DNA of 64,000 bases from Micrococcaceae bacterium Sec5.1 (GCA_039636795.1 CP143430.1:3472001-3536000); one strand, 5' to 3'; shown: positions 25,497-33,533, counted from the first letter of the stretch. The notes: generated by a model from the sequence alone, not told the origin. Translations and numbers: made by a program.

Positions 25497-26504
25497 GTTC
25501 CTGGCTACGTCGAATGCCTCGAGGCCGTGGGCGAGGTCGAACTCGTGCGTTATCACGGGGTCCACGAACAAAGATCCGTCGGCCAACGCTGCGATGACGT
25601 CATCGATTTCGTTGTTGAACCGGAAGGATCCCAACAGTTCCAGCTCACGGGTAATGGCCAGGGAGATGAGGACCGGCTGCGGCCCGGAGGGCAGCAGCCC
25701 CACCATGACTACTTTCCCGCCGCGGGTGGCTCCCTTGATGGCCGAGGCAAGGCCGTGGTGGCTGCCGGAAGACTCGATAACGACGTCGGCCTCCACAGAC
25801 GCGATAGCCTCGGCGTCGTCGCCCTTCAAGACGGCATCGGCACCCACGGCGCATGCGATCTCCAAAGGCTTGTCATGCATATCGACGGCGACAATACGGG
25901 CAGCGCCGGCGCGCTTGAGGACAGCGACAGCGAGGGCACCGATCGGGCCACTGCCGATCACCATGGCAGTCTTTCCCGCAACGTCACCGGCCCGGGCGAC
26001 GGCATGCCAGGCCACGCTGGCCGGTTCCACCAACGCCGCGGTCCGCAGATCCAGGGTTTCCGGCAGGGCACGGAGCATCCGCGAGGGAAGGGTGGCGTAG
26101 CGGCTGAAAGCGCCGTCGGTGTGCGGGTAGCGTGCCGCGCTGCCCAGGTACGTGCAGCCCGGGGAGAGGTTGGGCCGCTCTTCGGGGTACCGTGCCGCGC
26201 CCGGGCCCGGTGTGGCCGGGTGCACGGCCACTGGAGTGCCGGGTTCGGGGCCGCTGCCATCGGCTGCCTGCTCGATGACGACCCCGACAATTTCATGGCC
26301 CAGGACCATCGGGGCCTTCAGGATGGACTCCCCGGCGGCACCATGCAGCCAATAATGCAGGTCTGAACCGCAGATCCCGCCGTAGGCGATCTCCACGATC
26401 GACTCATCCGGCGCCGGCGCCTTCAGTGGGATGTCTTCGATCCGCAAGTCCCCTTTGGCGTGCGCGACGACAGCGGGGCCGGAGGCCGGGAGGGTGATGC
26501 CCAT
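25455..26504 (-). CDS. idnD: L-idonate 5-dehydrogenase-like zinc alcohol dehydrogenase
   Basis: 349-residue medium-chain dehydrogenase expected to oxidise L-idonate to 5-keto-D-gluconate with NAD(P). Catalytic zinc ligands are Cys45 (GGICGSDLHYW) and His70/Glu71 (VLGHE). The Rossmann motif is VIGSGPIGALAVA, with VDMHDKPLEIA after it. Unlike E. coli IdnD, the structural-zinc lobe is degenerate: the segment after AVHPATPG (about 100-120) keeps only Cys117. Sorbitol/xylitol dehydrogenase activity is an alternative. It starts at ATG 26504, overlapping the idnO stop by 1 nt (TGATG), so the pair is translationally coupled. Confidence 0.85.
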   Translation of the reverse strand: MGITLPASGPAVVAHAKGDLRIEDIPLKAPAPDESIVEIAYGGICGSDLHYWLHGAAGESILKAPMVLGHEIVGVVIEQAADGSGPEPGTPVAVHPATPGPGAARYPEERPNLSPGCTYLGSAARYPHTDGAFSRYATLPSRMLRALPETLDLRTAALVEPASVAWHAVARAGDVAGKTAMVIGSGPIGALAVAVLKRAGAARIVAVDMHDKPLEIACAVGADAVLKGDDAEAIASVEADVVIESSGSHHGLASAIKGATRGGKVVMVGLLPSGPQPVLISLAITRELELLGSFRFNNEIDDVIAALADGSLFVDPVITHEFDLAHGLEAFDVARNSAESGKVLLNFQT

Positions 26505-27274
26505 CAGACCACCACCGTCATTCCGCCATCGACGAAGATCGTCTGGCCATTGACGAAATTGGACCCCTGGGACGCCAGCCACACAACAGGCCCGGCCAGG
26601 TCAGCGACCGTGCCCCACCGGTGGGCCGGTGTCCGGCCGAGGATCCAGGTGTTGAACGCTTCGTCATCGACCAGGTTCTGCGTCATTTCCGTATGGATGT
26701 ACCCCGGGGCGATGCCGTTGATCTGCAACCCCGACGCCGCCCACTCAGCCGTCATCGCCCGGGTCAGGTTACGCAGCCCACCCTTCGCCGCCACATACGG
26801 GGCAATCGTCGGCCGGGCAAGGTCGGTCTGGACCGAGCAGATATTGATGATCTTCCCTCGGCCCCGGGGAATCATATGCCGCGCCGCTTCCCGGCCCACC
26901 AGGAACGCGCTGGTCAAATCCGTGCTGATCACCCGGTCCCAGTCCTTCACATCCAACTCAAGCATGGGAACACGGTGCTGGATACCCGCGTTGTTGACCA
27001 GGATGTCCAACGGGCCGACGTTGGCCTCGATCCACGCGACGCCATCAGCGGCTGAAGCCGCATCCGTCACATCAAACGCCCGGCTGTGGACCCTTCCCGC
27101 AGGATAGTCGGCAGCCATGGCCTGATGGGCCGCTTCAAGCCGTCCCGTGGTGATGCCGTTGAGCACTACAGTTGCTCCGGCGTCGGCGAGGCCCCGGGCC
27201 AGGGCGTTGCCAATCCCCCGGCTCGAACCCGTCACCAACGCGACGTGTCCACTCAGATCAAATAGTCCACTCAT
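26504..27274 (-). CDS. idnO: gluconate 5-dehydrogenase-like SDR
   Basis: 256-residue classical SDR matching IdnO, which reduces 5-keto-D-gluconate to D-gluconate. MSGLFDLSGHVALVTGSSRGIGNALARGLADAG at the N-terminus, NNAGIQHRVPMLELDVKDWD, the catalytic Tyr/Lys in APYVAAKGGL, and IAPGYIHTEMTQNLVDDEAFNTWILGRTPAHRWG, which is characteristic of the gluconate 5-dehydrogenase group. Coupled to idnD (TGATG). A perfect 14-bp palindrome sits 20 bp before the start. With gnd and a gluconate kinase elsewhere this would feed idonate into the pentose phosphate pathway. Confidence 0.88.
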   Translation of the reverse strand: MSGLFDLSGHVALVTGSSRGIGNALARGLADAGATVVLNGITTGRLEAAHQAMAADYPAGRVHSRAFDVTDAASAADGVAWIEANVGPLDILVNNAGIQHRVPMLELDVKDWDRVISTDLTSAFLVGREAARHMIPRGRGKIINICSVQTDLARPTIAPYVAAKGGLRNLTRAMTAEWAASGLQINGIAPGYIHTEMTQNLVDDEAFNTWILGRTPAHRWGTVADLAGPVVWLASQGSNFVNGQTIFVDGGMTVVV

Positions 27275-27293
27275 GTTTCTTTTTGCATTCCTT

Positions 27294-27307
27294 CTTGTCT
27301 GGACAAG
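27294..27307. promoter_or_regulatory. palindromic operator candidate before idnO
   Basis: CTTGTC-TG-GACAAG is a perfect 6-2-6 inverted repeat 20 bp upstream of the idnO ATG. Its TTGTC..GACAA core has the T-n-G-T ... A-C-n-A layout of FadR-subfamily GntR operators. The adjacent FadR-type regulator is the natural candidate; binding is inferred. Confidence 0.5.
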
Positions 27308-27328
27308 TTTGTTGGTCAGGGCCGGCAG

Positions 27329-28228
27329 TTAGTTGTCAGCCGTGGAGAGGGAAAGATTGGCAATTGCCTGGCGAACGACGGCGAGGTCCTGATCGCCAAG
27401 TCCTTGACGTTTGAGCTCGCCGTAGAGCTGGATGGCCGCAGAGGCCATAGGTACCGGGGAGCCCACAGCTTCGGCGCTTTGGACCACGAAGGCAAGATCC
27501 TTGTGCATGAATTTGGCTGGTCCGGTGGGCGCATAGTCCTTTGCTGCCAAGCGTGGCCCGACGACGTCCAACACCCGGCTTCCGGCCAACCCTCCTGCGA
27601 GGACTTCATACAGCGCGGCAACATCCATACCGGAGCGCTCGGCAAGCTCAGCAGCCTCGGCAAGTGCCGCCGTCGTGGTTCCGACGATCAGTTGATTGCA
27701 GGCCTTGGCGAGCGAGCCCGATCCCAGTGGGCCCATCCGGCGCACCGTTGTTCCCATGGTTTCAAAGAGTGGCTGAAGCCGTTCAAAGTCCGCTTCGGAC
27801 GCCCCGGCCATAATGGCCAAAGTTCCGCTTTCGGCCCCGGTGGTGCCGCCACTCACTGGCGCGTCAATCACTACGGCATTTCCGTCGCTGGCCTGATGGA
27901 CTCGTTCGCCGAACTGGCGGACATCCGTTGGAGAAACGCTGCTCATAATAACGACGGCGGTCCCGGGCTGGGGCGGCTCCGACCGCCAGGCATCGAACAA
28001 GCCTTCTGCTGCAGCCTCAATGAAGGGCAAATCGGGGAGCATGAAAATGATTATTGGTTCGCCCCGGAGCCCGGCAACGGTGCCCACCCGGCCAATACCG
28101 GCGAGGCCTTCGAAAACGGCGTCGGAGCGGTTCCATGCCGTGACAACCCATCCTGCTTTAGCGATGTTGGCCGCCATGGGAGCCCCCATCAGTCCCAAGC
28201 CCACGAAACCCACGCGTTTGCTGGTCAT
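27329..28228 (-). CDS. beta-hydroxyacid dehydrogenase family protein (3-hydroxyisobutyrate/tartronate-semialdehyde reductase type)
   Basis: 299-residue NAD(P)-dependent dehydrogenase. The dinucleotide motif is GFVGLGLMGAPMAANIAKAG (about 7-26), the substrate loop is DAPVSGGTTGAESGTL, and the catalytic Lys is in GSLAKACNQLIVG (about residue 170). Family members act on 3-hydroxyisobutyrate, tartronate semialdehyde or similar C3-C4 acids; here the sugar-acid context favours a tartronate-semialdehyde-like role, but this is inference. ATG 28228 is used. It lies upstream of idnO on the same strand (54-bp gap) and divergent from the D-2-hydroxyacid dehydrogenase. Confidence 0.88.
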   Translation of the reverse strand: MTSKRVGFVGLGLMGAPMAANIAKAGWVVTAWNRSDAVFEGLAGIGRVGTVAGLRGEPIIIFMLPDLPFIEAAAEGLFDAWRSEPPQPGTAVVIMSSVSPTDVRQFGERVHQASDGNAVVIDAPVSGGTTGAESGTLAIMAGASEADFERLQPLFETMGTTVRRMGPLGSGSLAKACNQLIVGTTTAALAEAAELAERSGMDVAALYEVLAGGLAGSRVLDVVGPRLAAKDYAPTGPAKFMHKDLAFVVQSAEAVGSPVPMASAAIQLYGELKRQGLGDQDLAVVRQAIANLSLSTADN

Positions 28229-28264
28229 GTTGTGAAGAACCTCACTTCTTTGTGTGCACCAAAA

Positions 28265-28291
28265 GTTTGTATCAAACATAACGAACTGTTC
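28265..28291. promoter_or_regulatory. two inverted repeats in the divergent promoter region
   Basis: GTTTG-TAT-CAAAC (28265-28277) and GAAC-T-GTTC (28283-28291) are perfect short palindromes between the beta-hydroxyacid dehydrogenase and the D-2-hydroxyacid dehydrogenase. The TATCAAAC half is repeated upstream of the IclR gene (near 31821). A TATGATGAACA element, also found before the MFS gene, follows at 28313-28323. Confidence 0.45.
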
Positions 28292-28325
28292 AATATCCTA
28301 GCCTCCATTCAGTATGATGAACACT

Positions 28326-29381
28326 ATGACGACTGATGAACTTACCATCGCGATCGCTGTGCCGCTCGAAGTTGAGCATGTGGAGCGTATTCGCGCCGTG
28401 GATCCTTCCGTAACTGTCCTGCACGAACCAGATCTCCTTCCGCCCGAGCGCTTCCCTGCAGACCACAGCGGGGACCCTGATTTCAAGCGGACGCCAGAGC
28501 AGGAAGAACGCTACTGGGCCATGCTCAACCGGGCCCAGGTTCTGTACGGCTTCCCTAACGAAAGCCCCGCCGGCCTTGCCCGGATTGCCCGGAGCAATCC
28601 CCACCTTCAATGGATTCACGCCATGGCCGCTGGGGCTGGCGGAGCCGTTAAGGCTTCGGGGCTGGATACTGAGACGCTCCTAAAATTCCGCGTCACTACG
28701 TCGGCCGGGGTCCACGCGTTGCCGCTCGCGGAATTCTCCGCCTTTGGCATCCTTAACGGCTTCAAGCGCAGCGCCGAAATGGCCCAGGACCAAGCGGCCA
28801 AGGTTTGGCCCGAGTTGCGAACACCCACCAAGTTGGCCAACGGATCCAAGGTGGTCATTGCCGGGCTTGGCGAGATCGGCATGGAAACCGCACGTATTGC
28901 CCGTGCTCTGGGGATGAGGGTCAGCGGCACCAAACGCAACGTCGAGGCCATTGAAGGCATCGACGAGGTCACTAACAATGACGGCCTTGCGGATCTGGTT
29001 GCCGACGCTGATGCCGTGGTGAACACACTCCCCGGCACTCCGTACACTGAGAAGCTGTTCAGCACTGACATCTTCTCCGCAATGAAGCCGGGTACCGTGT
29101 TCGTCAACGTTGGCCGTGGCACAGTGGTGGACGAGGATGCCCTTCTTGAAGCCCTCAACAACGGGCAGCTTGCCTATGCTTGCCTGGACGTCTTTGCCGT
29201 CGAGCCGCTCCCGCAGGATAGTCCCCTGTGGAACCACCCCAAGGTTCTGGTATCGCCACACACGTCCGCACTGAGCACAGCCGAAAACCGCCTCATCGCG
29301 GAACGCTTCTGCAGCAACCTCCGTACTTTCCTGGACGGTGGCGACCTTCCCCACCTGGTTGATCCGGTCCACTTCTACTAG
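28326..29381 (+). CDS. D-2-hydroxyacid dehydrogenase (2-ketogluconate/glyoxylate reductase-like)
   Basis: 351-residue NAD(P)-dependent enzyme. The N-terminal half is divergent. The Rossmann domain has VVIAGLGEIGMETARIARALGMRVSGTKR, then NTLPGTPYTEKLF, the catalytic Arg in FVNVGRGTVVDEDAL, the Glu-side element DVFAVEPLPQDSPLWNHPKV and the His in SPHTSALS. The usual His-Glu-Arg trio is intact. The start is taken at ATG 28326, 7 nt after TATGAT (leaderless); ATG 28314 would add four residues. The neighbours suggest reduction of a ketoaldonate or glyoxylate; the substrate is not determined. Confidence 0.88.
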   Translation: MTTDELTIAIAVPLEVEHVERIRAVDPSVTVLHEPDLLPPERFPADHSGDPDFKRTPEQEERYWAMLNRAQVLYGFPNESPAGLARIARSNPHLQWIHAMAAGAGGAVKASGLDTETLLKFRVTTSAGVHALPLAEFSAFGILNGFKRSAEMAQDQAAKVWPELRTPTKLANGSKVVIAGLGEIGMETARIARALGMRVSGTKRNVEAIEGIDEVTNNDGLADLVADADAVVNTLPGTPYTEKLFSTDIFSAMKPGTVFVNVGRGTVVDEDALLEALNNGQLAYACLDVFAVEPLPQDSPLWNHPKVLVSPHTSALSTAENRLIAERFCSNLRTFLDGGDLPHLVDPVHFY

Positions 29382-29417
29382 GCCCGATTTTTACCAGGCC
29401 CGATCAAGCTCTGATGC

Positions 29418-29452
29418 AAAAGGCTCCGACCCCAAGGGGTCGGAGCCTTTTT
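29418..29452. terminator. bidirectional terminator
   Basis: A perfect stem (AAAAGGCTCCGACCCC and its complement, loop AA) is flanked by A- and T-tracts. It separates the D-2-hydroxyacid dehydrogenase from the convergent MFS gene. Confidence 0.88.
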
Positions 29453-29494
29453 GCGTCAATGTTTTCTGCGCAATGCCTCGAAGCTGCCGGTGGG

Positions 29495-30853
29495 CTACTT
29501 CGCGTCCTCAAGGGAAAGAAGGTCCCGTCCAGCTGTTTCAGGCGTGAAGAACGTCGTAATGAAGGAAATCAGCGCCAAGACGAGCGAGTAAACCGCCAGT
29601 ACTACCCAGGAGTTATGCGTAGCCGCCAGAAGGATGGCGCCGAGCAGGGGCACGAGGCCACCCGCCAGCACAGCAGAGATTTCGCGGCTCAGCGCAACAC
29701 CGGTGAAGCGATACTGGGAACCAAACAGTTCAGGTAGCAATGGGCACTGCGGACCCAGCATGGACTGGACGCCCAGTGCGATACCAACCACCATGACAGC
29801 CCATACGAGAGTCACGTTTCCGAGGGTCACCAGGTAGAAGGCGGGGATGGCAAAGACCGCCTGGAACAACGCGCCGTACCGGTAAACCCGTACCCGACCA
29901 AAGCGGTCGGACAGCGCACCGAAGGTGACCACCATAACGGCCGCGAATCCAGCGGCAATCAGGAGTCCCACAGGGCCAATGAATTTGTCTCCAGGGAAGA
30001 CACCTTCCTTGACTGACATGAAGGAGATCAGCAGAGCCGAATAGATGGACGAATTACCGTTCTCTCCCATCCGGAGTCCTATACCAACCAGCACGTTCCT
30101 TCTGGAGTGCTTCCAAAGTTGACCGACAGGGTTCTTGACCACATTCTTATGCTTCTCCAATTCCTGAAATACCGGGGTTTCCTTCAACCTCAGGCGAATG
30201 AAGACGGCAACGATGATCAGGACAAAGCTGGCAAGGAACGGCACTCTCCAGAGCCACGCCTCGAAAGCATCCTTATCCGCCAGCTGCAATAGTGCGAAAG
30301 TTCCGGCGCCCAGGAGCGTGCCGAGCTGAATGCCCACGAATGGCAGCGACGCGAAGTATCCGCGACGCTTCGGCGGAGCCACTTCTGATATCAGGGTTGT
30401 GGCTCCAGCCTGTTCCGCTCCGGCACCCAAGCCCTGGATGATGCGCAGCGTCACCAGGAGTACAGCGCCGAGCATTCCGGCTTGCTCGAAGGTGGGCAGC
30501 AGGCCGATGGCAAAGCTTGCGAGTCCCATCATGCCAATTGTCAGCAAGAGGACCATTTTGCGGCCAAACCTGTCTCCGATGAATCCGAAGAAAATACCGC
30601 CGAAGGGCCTGGCCGCAAATCCCACGCCATAGGTGGCAAAGGATGCGATCAAAGCCCCACTCTCACCCAAGGGTTTGAAGAACAAGGGCCCAAAGATCAG
30701 GGCCGAGGCCAGGCCGTAAATGTAGAAATCGTAGTACTCCAGGGCAGAACCCACGGAGCTGGCCAGCGTCGCCCTGCGAAGCTGTTCCGGCTCAACCACT
30801 GCATCGTCAGCCTCAGCTGCGAGCTTTGCATTAGTACGAGTTGTCACAAGCAC
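29495..30853 (-). CDS. MFS transporter, metabolite:H+ symporter (MHS) family
   Basis: 452-residue 12-helix carrier. The MHS signature near the N-terminus is SVGSALEYYDFYIYGLASAL, then FATYGVGFAARPFGG, FGFIGDRFGRK (the MFS loop 2-3 motif), LRIIQGLGAGAEQAGATTLISEVAPPKRRG (loop 4-5), and a second DRFGR-like ALSDRFGRVRVYR between helices 8 and 9. MHS members take up shikimate, ketoglutarate, proline/betaine or sugar acids. Here import of the acid metabolised by the neighbouring dehydrogenases is likely. Its promoter region holds an inverted repeat and the TATGATG element. Confidence 0.9.
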   Translation of the reverse strand: MLVTTRTNAKLAAEADDAVVEPEQLRRATLASSVGSALEYYDFYIYGLASALIFGPLFFKPLGESGALIASFATYGVGFAARPFGGIFFGFIGDRFGRKMVLLLTIGMMGLASFAIGLLPTFEQAGMLGAVLLVTLRIIQGLGAGAEQAGATTLISEVAPPKRRGYFASLPFVGIQLGTLLGAGTFALLQLADKDAFEAWLWRVPFLASFVLIIVAVFIRLRLKETPVFQELEKHKNVVKNPVGQLWKHSRRNVLVGIGLRMGENGNSSIYSALLISFMSVKEGVFPGDKFIGPVGLLIAAGFAAVMVVTFGALSDRFGRVRVYRYGALFQAVFAIPAFYLVTLGNVTLVWAVMVVGIALGVQSMLGPQCPLLPELFGSQYRFTGVALSREISAVLAGGLVPLLGAILLAATHNSWVVLAVYSLVLALISFITTFFTPETAGRDLLSLEDAK

Positions 30854-30892
30854 TCCCTCAAAATCACCCCAGGCCCCCGTTGGCCCGGCGAG

Positions 30893-30931
30893 ATAGTGAT
30901 GGCATCACCGCCAAGATCACTATGATGAACA
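30893..30931. promoter_or_regulatory. operator candidate upstream of the MFS gene
   Basis: ATAGTGAT (30893-30900) and ATCACTAT (30916-30923) form a perfect 8-bp inverted repeat with a 15-nt centre. The right arm continues into TATGATGAACA (30921-30931), the same 11-mer as at 28313-28323 upstream of the D-2-hydroxyacid dehydrogenase. Confidence 0.5.
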
Positions 30932-31010
30932 GCGTACAGCTTGTTGAACGCAGTGCCAAGGTTGAAATCAGATTTATTCAAAACCGGCGATTGTGACGGG
31001 CCCCACGGCA

Positions 31011-31805
31011 TCAACCCATCGGATTCCCCAGGGAACGCGCGAGCTCCTTGAGTTCCTTGACCATGAGGGCGCCCTGTTCCTCGGAATAAGTAGCCTTCAA
31101 TGCAGTAACAGAAAGCCCCAGGCTTGGACCATGTGCTCCATGGGTGGGCACGGGAACGGCAAGGCACACCACGCCTACCGTTGATTCTTCGTCCTCAAAG
31201 GCAAATCCCTGCTTGCGGATCGTGGCAATCTGCGCCTTCAGTTCCTCTGCCCTGCGCAGCGAGTTCGGAGTCATAACCGGAAGTTCCATGCCATCCGGGA
31301 ACATGGCATCGATGTCGTGATCGTGCAACTGCGCCAGGAGCGCCTTTCCTACACTGCAGAGGGAGACTGGCATCTTGTCGCCTATGTTGGAGGTCAACCG
31401 AACTGCAGGATGACCTTCATAGCGCGCAAGGTAAATGACATGGTCCCCGTCCAACATGGCAATGCGGACAGTTTCTCCGGACAGGGTGGGCGCTTGTTCA
31501 CAGTACTTATAGAACTCCTGCACTTCGTCCAACCGGCTCAAGTAGGCGGCGCCCAGCTCTACGAGCTTTCGACCCAAGCCAAAGTCCGCGCCCTGCCTGG
31601 TAATAAGCCGCGCCTCCTCGAGCGCCAGCAGCAGATTGGACGTGGAAGACTTAGGGATTCCCAACTCCCTGGACAGATCACTCAGGGTGAGGCGGCCCGA
31701 CGGCGATTCTGCCAATGCTTCCAGAACGGCCGCGGCGCGGGTCACCGCAGGCGCCGGCGATGAAGCGCCCAGTCCCTCGGAGCGGATAATGCGGGAATCG
31801 GCCAT
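31011..31805 (-). CDS. IclR-family transcriptional regulator
   Basis: 264-residue regulator. The winged HTH is at about 18-80 (AVTRAAAVLEALAESPSGRLTLSDLSRELGIPKSSTSNLLLALEEARLI). The GAF-like IclR effector domain follows (SGETVRIAMLDGDHVIYLARYEGH, MPVSLCSVGKALLAQL, GFAFEDEESTVGVVCLAVPV). It is upstream of and in the same direction as the MHS transporter, with about 155 bp between, and probably controls it and its own gene. The motif CATCATAGTG before its start matches the transporter operator. IclR proteins act as activators or repressors of aromatic and carbon-acid catabolism; the effector is unknown. Confidence 0.92.
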   Translation of the reverse strand: MADSRIIRSEGLGASSPAPAVTRAAAVLEALAESPSGRLTLSDLSRELGIPKSSTSNLLLALEEARLITRQGADFGLGRKLVELGAAYLSRLDEVQEFYKYCEQAPTLSGETVRIAMLDGDHVIYLARYEGHPAVRLTSNIGDKMPVSLCSVGKALLAQLHDHDIDAMFPDGMELPVMTPNSLRRAEELKAQIATIRKQGFAFEDEESTVGVVCLAVPVPTHGAHGPSLGLSVTALKATYSEEQGALMVKELKELARSLGNPMG

Positions 31806-31872
31806 GATTCTCCTTCGTCATATCAAACCGGACGTCGCCGTCCAGCGGCTGTTCATTCAGCTGAACACTACC

Positions 31873-31882
31873 CATCATAGTG
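31873..31882. promoter_or_regulatory. IclR-gene copy of the shared operator motif
   Basis: CATCATAGTG is identical to the reverse complement of the element at the MFS promoter (CACTATGATG). It lies about 70 bp upstream of the IclR start. TATCAAAC is also present near 31821, as in the 28270 region. Confidence 0.4.
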
Positions 31883-31988
31883 TGACTGCCTACCGTCCTG
31901 CCGGGGCGAAAGGCGACTTTGTCGACACACAAGGCCTTAAGGAGGGCTTTACTTTCCAAACCGAAAAGTTCGCTGTATATTCATTTTC

Positions 31989-32033
31989 GAGCTCTCCACC
32001 GCGGCATCCCCCAATAGTCGCGGTGGAGAGCTC
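31989..32033. terminator. perfect 15-bp hairpin between the IclR promoter and a hypothetical gene
   Basis: GAGCTCTCCACCGCG (31989-32003) and its exact complement (32019-32033) enclose a 15-nt loop. It starts 22 nt after the stop of the minus-strand gene at 32055. There is no U-tract on either side, so it may be a weak terminator, an mRNA 3'-end stabiliser or a cruciform. Confidence 0.55.
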
Positions 32034-32054
32034 ATCCATTTCGCGGCCCGAATC

Positions 32055-32345
32055 CTACGCCGCCACCCGCTCTTCGCCACGCAGGTACCAGCCCCCACCG
32101 CTTCCGTCCCGCACGAGTTCCCACGTCGCCAGGCTGGACATGGCGTTGCTTCCCAGCCGCACCTGGACTTGCAACACCTCAACATCCACGCGGCCCTGCC
32201 CGCGGGGCATGCGCTTGGCGTTCTCCCACCACGGCACCCGCTCGAACCATCGGAATGGTTCTTCGGCAATCTGCCAGTTCCGACCGCCCCGGACAACCGT
32301 AGTTGCCGTACCGCCCCCTGAAGTGAGGATGTATACCTGTTCCAT
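32055..32345 (-). CDS. small tryptophan-rich conserved hypothetical protein
   Basis: 96-residue protein from ATG 32345 (MEQVYILTSGGG...). Seven Trp residues fall in a pattern (NWQIAEEPFRWFERVPWW ... ATWELVRDGSGGGWYLRG) resembling the DUF6504 type of small actinobacterial protein often linked to DNA polymerase IV. The resemblance is only moderate. Beta-rich, no signal or membrane segment. It is followed by a strong hairpin. Confidence 0.65.
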   Translation of the reverse strand: MEQVYILTSGGGTATTVVRGGRNWQIAEEPFRWFERVPWWENAKRMPRGQGRVDVEVLQVQVRLGSNAMSSLATWELVRDGSGGGWYLRGEERVAA

Positions 32346-32401
32346 GAGCCAGACACTAGGCGTGGGCACTGACTTTTTTCCGGTGCTTCCAGGGAAAAGG
32401 A

Positions 32402-32446
32402 AAACCCCGCCATTCTCGAACCTTGCGGTCCAGAACGACGGGGTTT
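32402..32446 (-). terminator. long nested hairpin downstream of tRNA-Val
   Basis: The outer stem AAACCCCG/CGGGGTTT encloses further paired segments (TTCT/AGAA and a GAACC/GGTC-type pair around TTGC). On the minus strand the U-rich side is TTTTCC. It begins only 5 nt after the tRNA-Val 3' end. Confidence 0.7.
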
Positions 32447-32451
32447 CTTTG

Positions 32452-32524
32452 TGGGTCCTACCGGGATCGAACCGATGACATCCACGGTGTAAACGTGGCG
32501 CTCTACCAGCTGAGCTAAAGACCC
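32452..32524 (-). tRNA. tRNA-Val (anticodon TAC)
   Basis: 73-nt minus-strand cloverleaf: acceptor GGGTCTT pairing with the 3' strand AGGACCC (one G-U pair), D arm GCTC..GAGC, anticodon stem CCACG/CGTGG with loop TTTACAC, T loop TTCGATC, discriminator A. CCA is not encoded. Confidence 0.95.
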
Positions 32525-32579
32525 AAAGTTCAGTTTCAGTGCCTTAGCGCTTCAACCAACGAACAATGACTCTACATGA

Positions 32580-33533
32580 TCATTCGGGGGAAACACCAAT
32601 CGAGTCCCTGGCTACAGGGTCAGGCAAATTCCTCGCGAGATAATCCAGGGCGCCACTGACTCCCACTTCAAGTTTGAGGGCGGCAAATTCGTCACCTCGC
32701 GTGGGTCCCCTGTTGATGATGACCACCGGCTTGCTGGCCTTCGCCGCATGGCGCACGAACCTCAACCCACTCATCACCGTGAGCGAGGAGCCGGCAACCA
32801 AGAGCGCTTCGCCTGCGTCCACCATGGCATACGCCCGTTCGACGCGGGTTTTGGGAACATTTTCGCCAAAGTAGACGAAGTCAGGCTTCAGCGTGCCGCC
32901 GCAGACAGGACAAACTGCCACCACGAATGACTGTATAAGTTCGGGATCTTCCACGGTGGCATCAGCGTCTGGTGCCATTTCCACCACACCGGCCTCAAGC
33001 GCGGCTGCTACGAACCCCGGATTCAGCTCCTCAAGGATGGCGGCGAGCAGCTTTCTGGAAAATATGTGTCCGTGCTCGAGGCAAATCACCTGATCGAAAC
33101 GCCCATGCAGATCCACTACATTGGTGCTCCCGGCGTCCTCGTGGAGCCTGTCGACGTTTTGGGTGATGAGGCCTGTCAGCAGACCTCGCCGTTCCATGAG
33201 GGCGACGGCGAGGTGACCGGCATTTGGATCAGCGTGCCGCAGGTGGGACCAGCCGATATGGTTCCGGGCCCAATACCGCCGTCGATTGGCAGCACTGCCG
33301 ATGAATTCCTGATATGTCATGGGGCTCCGTGGCGCCGAACCAGGTCCCCGGTAGTCCGGAATACCCGAATCGGTGCTGAGCCCGGCCCCAGTGAGAATAG
33401 CCAGCCGCTTGCCGCCAAGGATGTCCAGGGCTTCCTTCAAGGCCGCCTCTTCCCCGGCCTCCAAGGTGGCAGCGATGGCCGGCTCCATGCTGGCGAAGCC
33501 GGTCATACCAACACCGGGCCGCGCTTGGTTCAC
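32580..33533 (-). CDS. SIR2-family NAD-dependent protein deacylase with C-x2-H zinc half-site
   Basis: 317-residue sirtuin. The NAD-binding motif is [15 protein letters not shown] (48-62), QNVD (125-128), catalytic His143 in DLHG. The zinc module is unusual: Cys151-x2-His154 (CLEHGH) in place of CxxC, followed by the normal CPVCGG (Cys208/Cys211). A roughly 45-residue insertion rich in Ala/Glu separates the halves. The GTG at 33533 overlaps the peroxiredoxin stop by 4 nt, so translation is coupled. An N-terminal extension of about 35 residues precedes the core. Confidence 0.92.
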   Translation of the reverse strand: MNQARPGVGMTGFASMEPAIAATLEAGEEAALKEALDILGGKRLAILTGAGLSTDSGIPDYRGPGSAPRSPMTYQEFIGSAANRRRYWARNHIGWSHLRHADPNAGHLAVALMERRGLLTGLITQNVDRLHEDAGSTNVVDLHGRFDQVICLEHGHIFSRKLLAAILEELNPGFVAAALEAGVVEMAPDADATVEDPELIQSFVVAVCPVCGGTLKPDFVYFGENVPKTRVERAYAMVDAGEALLVAGSSLTVMSGLRFVRHAAKASKPVVIINRGPTRGDEFAALKLEVGVSGALDYLARNLPDPVARDSIGVSPE

